19,736 nt of DNA from Cylindrodendrum hubeiense (lineage: Eukaryota > Ascomycota > Sordariomycetes > Hypocreales > Nectriaceae). The notes beneath the pieces were generated by a model that made no database searches, was not told the origin of the DNA, and saw nothing but the letters and a program-made list of their open reading frames with translations. The stretch is from assembly GCA_014621425.1 (NCBI GenBank), contig JAANBB010000612.1, forward strand, positions 1 through 19,736, given 5' to 3'. Shown in pieces: positions 19,561 to 19,736 of the stretch; positions within the stretch are counted from its first letter, which is position 1, and each line of letters begins with the position of its first letter. Both the position numbers and the translations under genes were made by a program.

Positions 19561-19708
19561 CCCAATTGACGAACGGCTGAGATTTTGATATCACGCCGTG
19601 AGAGCTTCAGGGCCGCGAGAAAGACCCGAGAGTGGCCCGGGAGCACGACCGCCCATACCGCTCAATTCGACTTCTCTTCACCTCGAACGCCCCCCCGTCC
19701 CGCCCATC

Positions 19709-19736
19709 ATGGTCGGCTCCATCCTCCGCCAGTTCT
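19709..19736 (+). CDS. Start of a further gene, cut by window end
   Basis: An ATG in good context (CATCATGG) after a C/T-rich leader starts a frame reading MVGSILRQF before the window ends. Nine residues are too few to identify it. Confidence 0.45.

Larger units (their letters stand above)
18900..19708. promoter_or_regulatory. Divergent promoter of acyl-CoA dehydrogenase and next gene
   Basis: An 809-base gap between outward-facing starts. On the minus strand a CT-rich leader (about 18990-19022) and a CTATAAG TATA-like element (19095-19103) precede the dehydrogenase. CRE, E-box and CCAAT-type sequences (ATTGG at 19530-19534, CCAAT at 19562-19566) lie nearer the rightward gene. No supported ORF. 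Confidence 0.5.

Overview
The window is nuclear DNA of a filamentous ascomycete (Pezizomycotina, probably Sordariomycetes; the class is an inference from gene content and style). The genes carry short introns of about 49-99 bases with GT...AG borders and CTAAC/CTGAC branch sites. Leaders are pyrimidine-rich, and the proteins are typical of fungi: a cell-wall-integrity protein kinase C with HR1-C2-C1-C1-kinase order, a RUD3-like golgin, and a mitochondrial branched-chain acyl-CoA dehydrogenase. There are no operons, CRISPR arrays, tRNA or rRNA genes, and no intact transposon that I can see.

Layout: (1) 342-1088 (+), a small C2H2/zinc-ribbon protein with one in-phase intron. (2) 1089-2550, a convergent gap with several simple repeats. 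(3) 2551-4677 (-), a 708-residue, disordered, probably nuclear protein of unknown function. (4) 4678-5510, a divergent promoter with two strong palindromes and a T-tract. (5) 5511-7334 (+), a three-exon RUD3-like golgin. (6) 7335-7717, a convergent gap with a telomere-like repeat. (7) 7718-8544 (-), an atypical Ras-like GTPase in two exons. (8) 8545-9985, a long divergent intergenic region that holds a decayed copy of the golgin 3' flank and two TGAGTCA sites. (9) 9986-10576 (+), an intronless GNAT acetyltransferase. (10) 10577-13013, about 2.4 kb of PKC upstream region ending in a 553-base stretch with no ATG. (11) 13014-16824 (+), protein kinase C in seven exons, 1150 residues. (12) 16825-17400, a convergent gap with a stable hairpin. 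(13) 17401-18899 (-), acyl-CoA dehydrogenase in three exons, 447 residues. (14) 18900-19708, a divergent promoter with CRE and E-box palindromes. (15) 19709-19736 (+), the first codons of another gene.

Most genes are housekeeping or signalling genes and do not form an obvious pathway. PKC and the Ras-like GTPase are both signalling proteins, but nothing in the sequence links them. I see no convincing new multi-gene system. The most unusual items are the Ras-like GTPase that lacks a CAAX box and has an altered switch II, the decayed duplication about 2 kb from its source, the UNCG-capped hairpin in the PKC 3' region, and the palindromes between the orphan nuclear gene and the golgin.

Exon boundaries were worked out by eye from splice consensus, reading frame and protein-family continuity. 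No transcript or database evidence was available.
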